Source of the DNA: Chloroflexota bacterium
Lineage (GTDB): Bacteria > Chloroflexota > Anaerolineae > 4572-78
Assembly (NCBI GenBank): GCA_024278725.1
Contig: JAJRSQ010000238.1
Location: 1-13,172 of the forward strand
DNA: 13,172 nucleotides
Reading direction: 5' to 3'
The notes below the pieces were generated by a model. That model saw nothing but the letters and a program-made list of their open reading frames with translations. It made no database searches and was not told the DNA's origin. Positions within the stretch are counted from its first letter, which is position 1. Each line of letters opens with the position of its first letter. Shown piece by piece: positions 13,100 through 13,172 of this stretch. Position numbers and translations under genes: made by a program.

Positions 13100-13172
13100 G
13101 ACGCCACCGATTTTCGTTAAAACCGGAAGAAAGTGCGTAAGAGTGGCTCGCAAATCGCCCCTGCGGCGTGAA

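Overview
The window is ordinary bacterial chromosome: dense, with short gaps, strong Shine-Dalgarno sites and paired intrinsic terminators. The best guess for the host is a member of the Chloroflexota, probably Anaerolineae. This is inferred from the form of the Flp/Fap pilin, the mix of gene families, and the scattered palindromic repeats. No rRNA or other decisive marker is present, so the placement is tentative. No tRNA, CRISPR array, prophage or complete insertion sequence was seen.

Layout. Positions 1-442 hold the 3' end of a gene for a beta-rich, probably extracytoplasmic protein, closed by a terminator. Positions 448-1770 hold a stand-alone gene of unknown function with its own promoter and terminator. 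On the minus strand follow a small YtxH-like membrane protein (1775-1981) and an OmpR-type two-component pair (response regulator 3567-4259, histidine kinase 2091-3560). Next comes the classical infC-rpmI-rplT translation operon (4389-5550), whose infC appears to start at the rare codon AUA behind a leader hairpin. Divergent from it is a FabV-like Rossmann-fold oxidoreductase (5763-6920).

After a nested inverted-repeat element (6964-7099) comes a six-gene minus-strand convoy running from 12507 down to 7104. Its order is malQ, a COG3375-like GNAT acyltransferase, a LOG-family phosphoribohydrolase, an enolase-superfamily N-succinylamino acid racemase / o-succinylbenzoate synthase, trmL and rsmE. 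Gaps run from 1 to 20 bases, and the first two genes overlap. The racemase-like and GNAT genes suggest an N-succinyl amino acid route (D- to L-amino acid conversion), while the last two genes modify tRNA and 16S rRNA.

Divergent from malQ is a 52-residue Flp/Fap pilin with a strong extended -10 promoter. The malQ-pilin intergenic region is the most structured non-coding part. It has three same-strand DnaA-box-like nonamers exactly 21 bp apart and a pair of 10-bp direct repeats 22 bp apart just upstream of the pilin promoter. The right edge carries a terminator and a perfect 28-bp palindrome.

No clearly new multi-gene system was found. The most useful leads are the DnaA-box array, the infC AUA start and leader hairpin, the racemase/GNAT cluster, and the FabV-like protein with an altered catalytic region.
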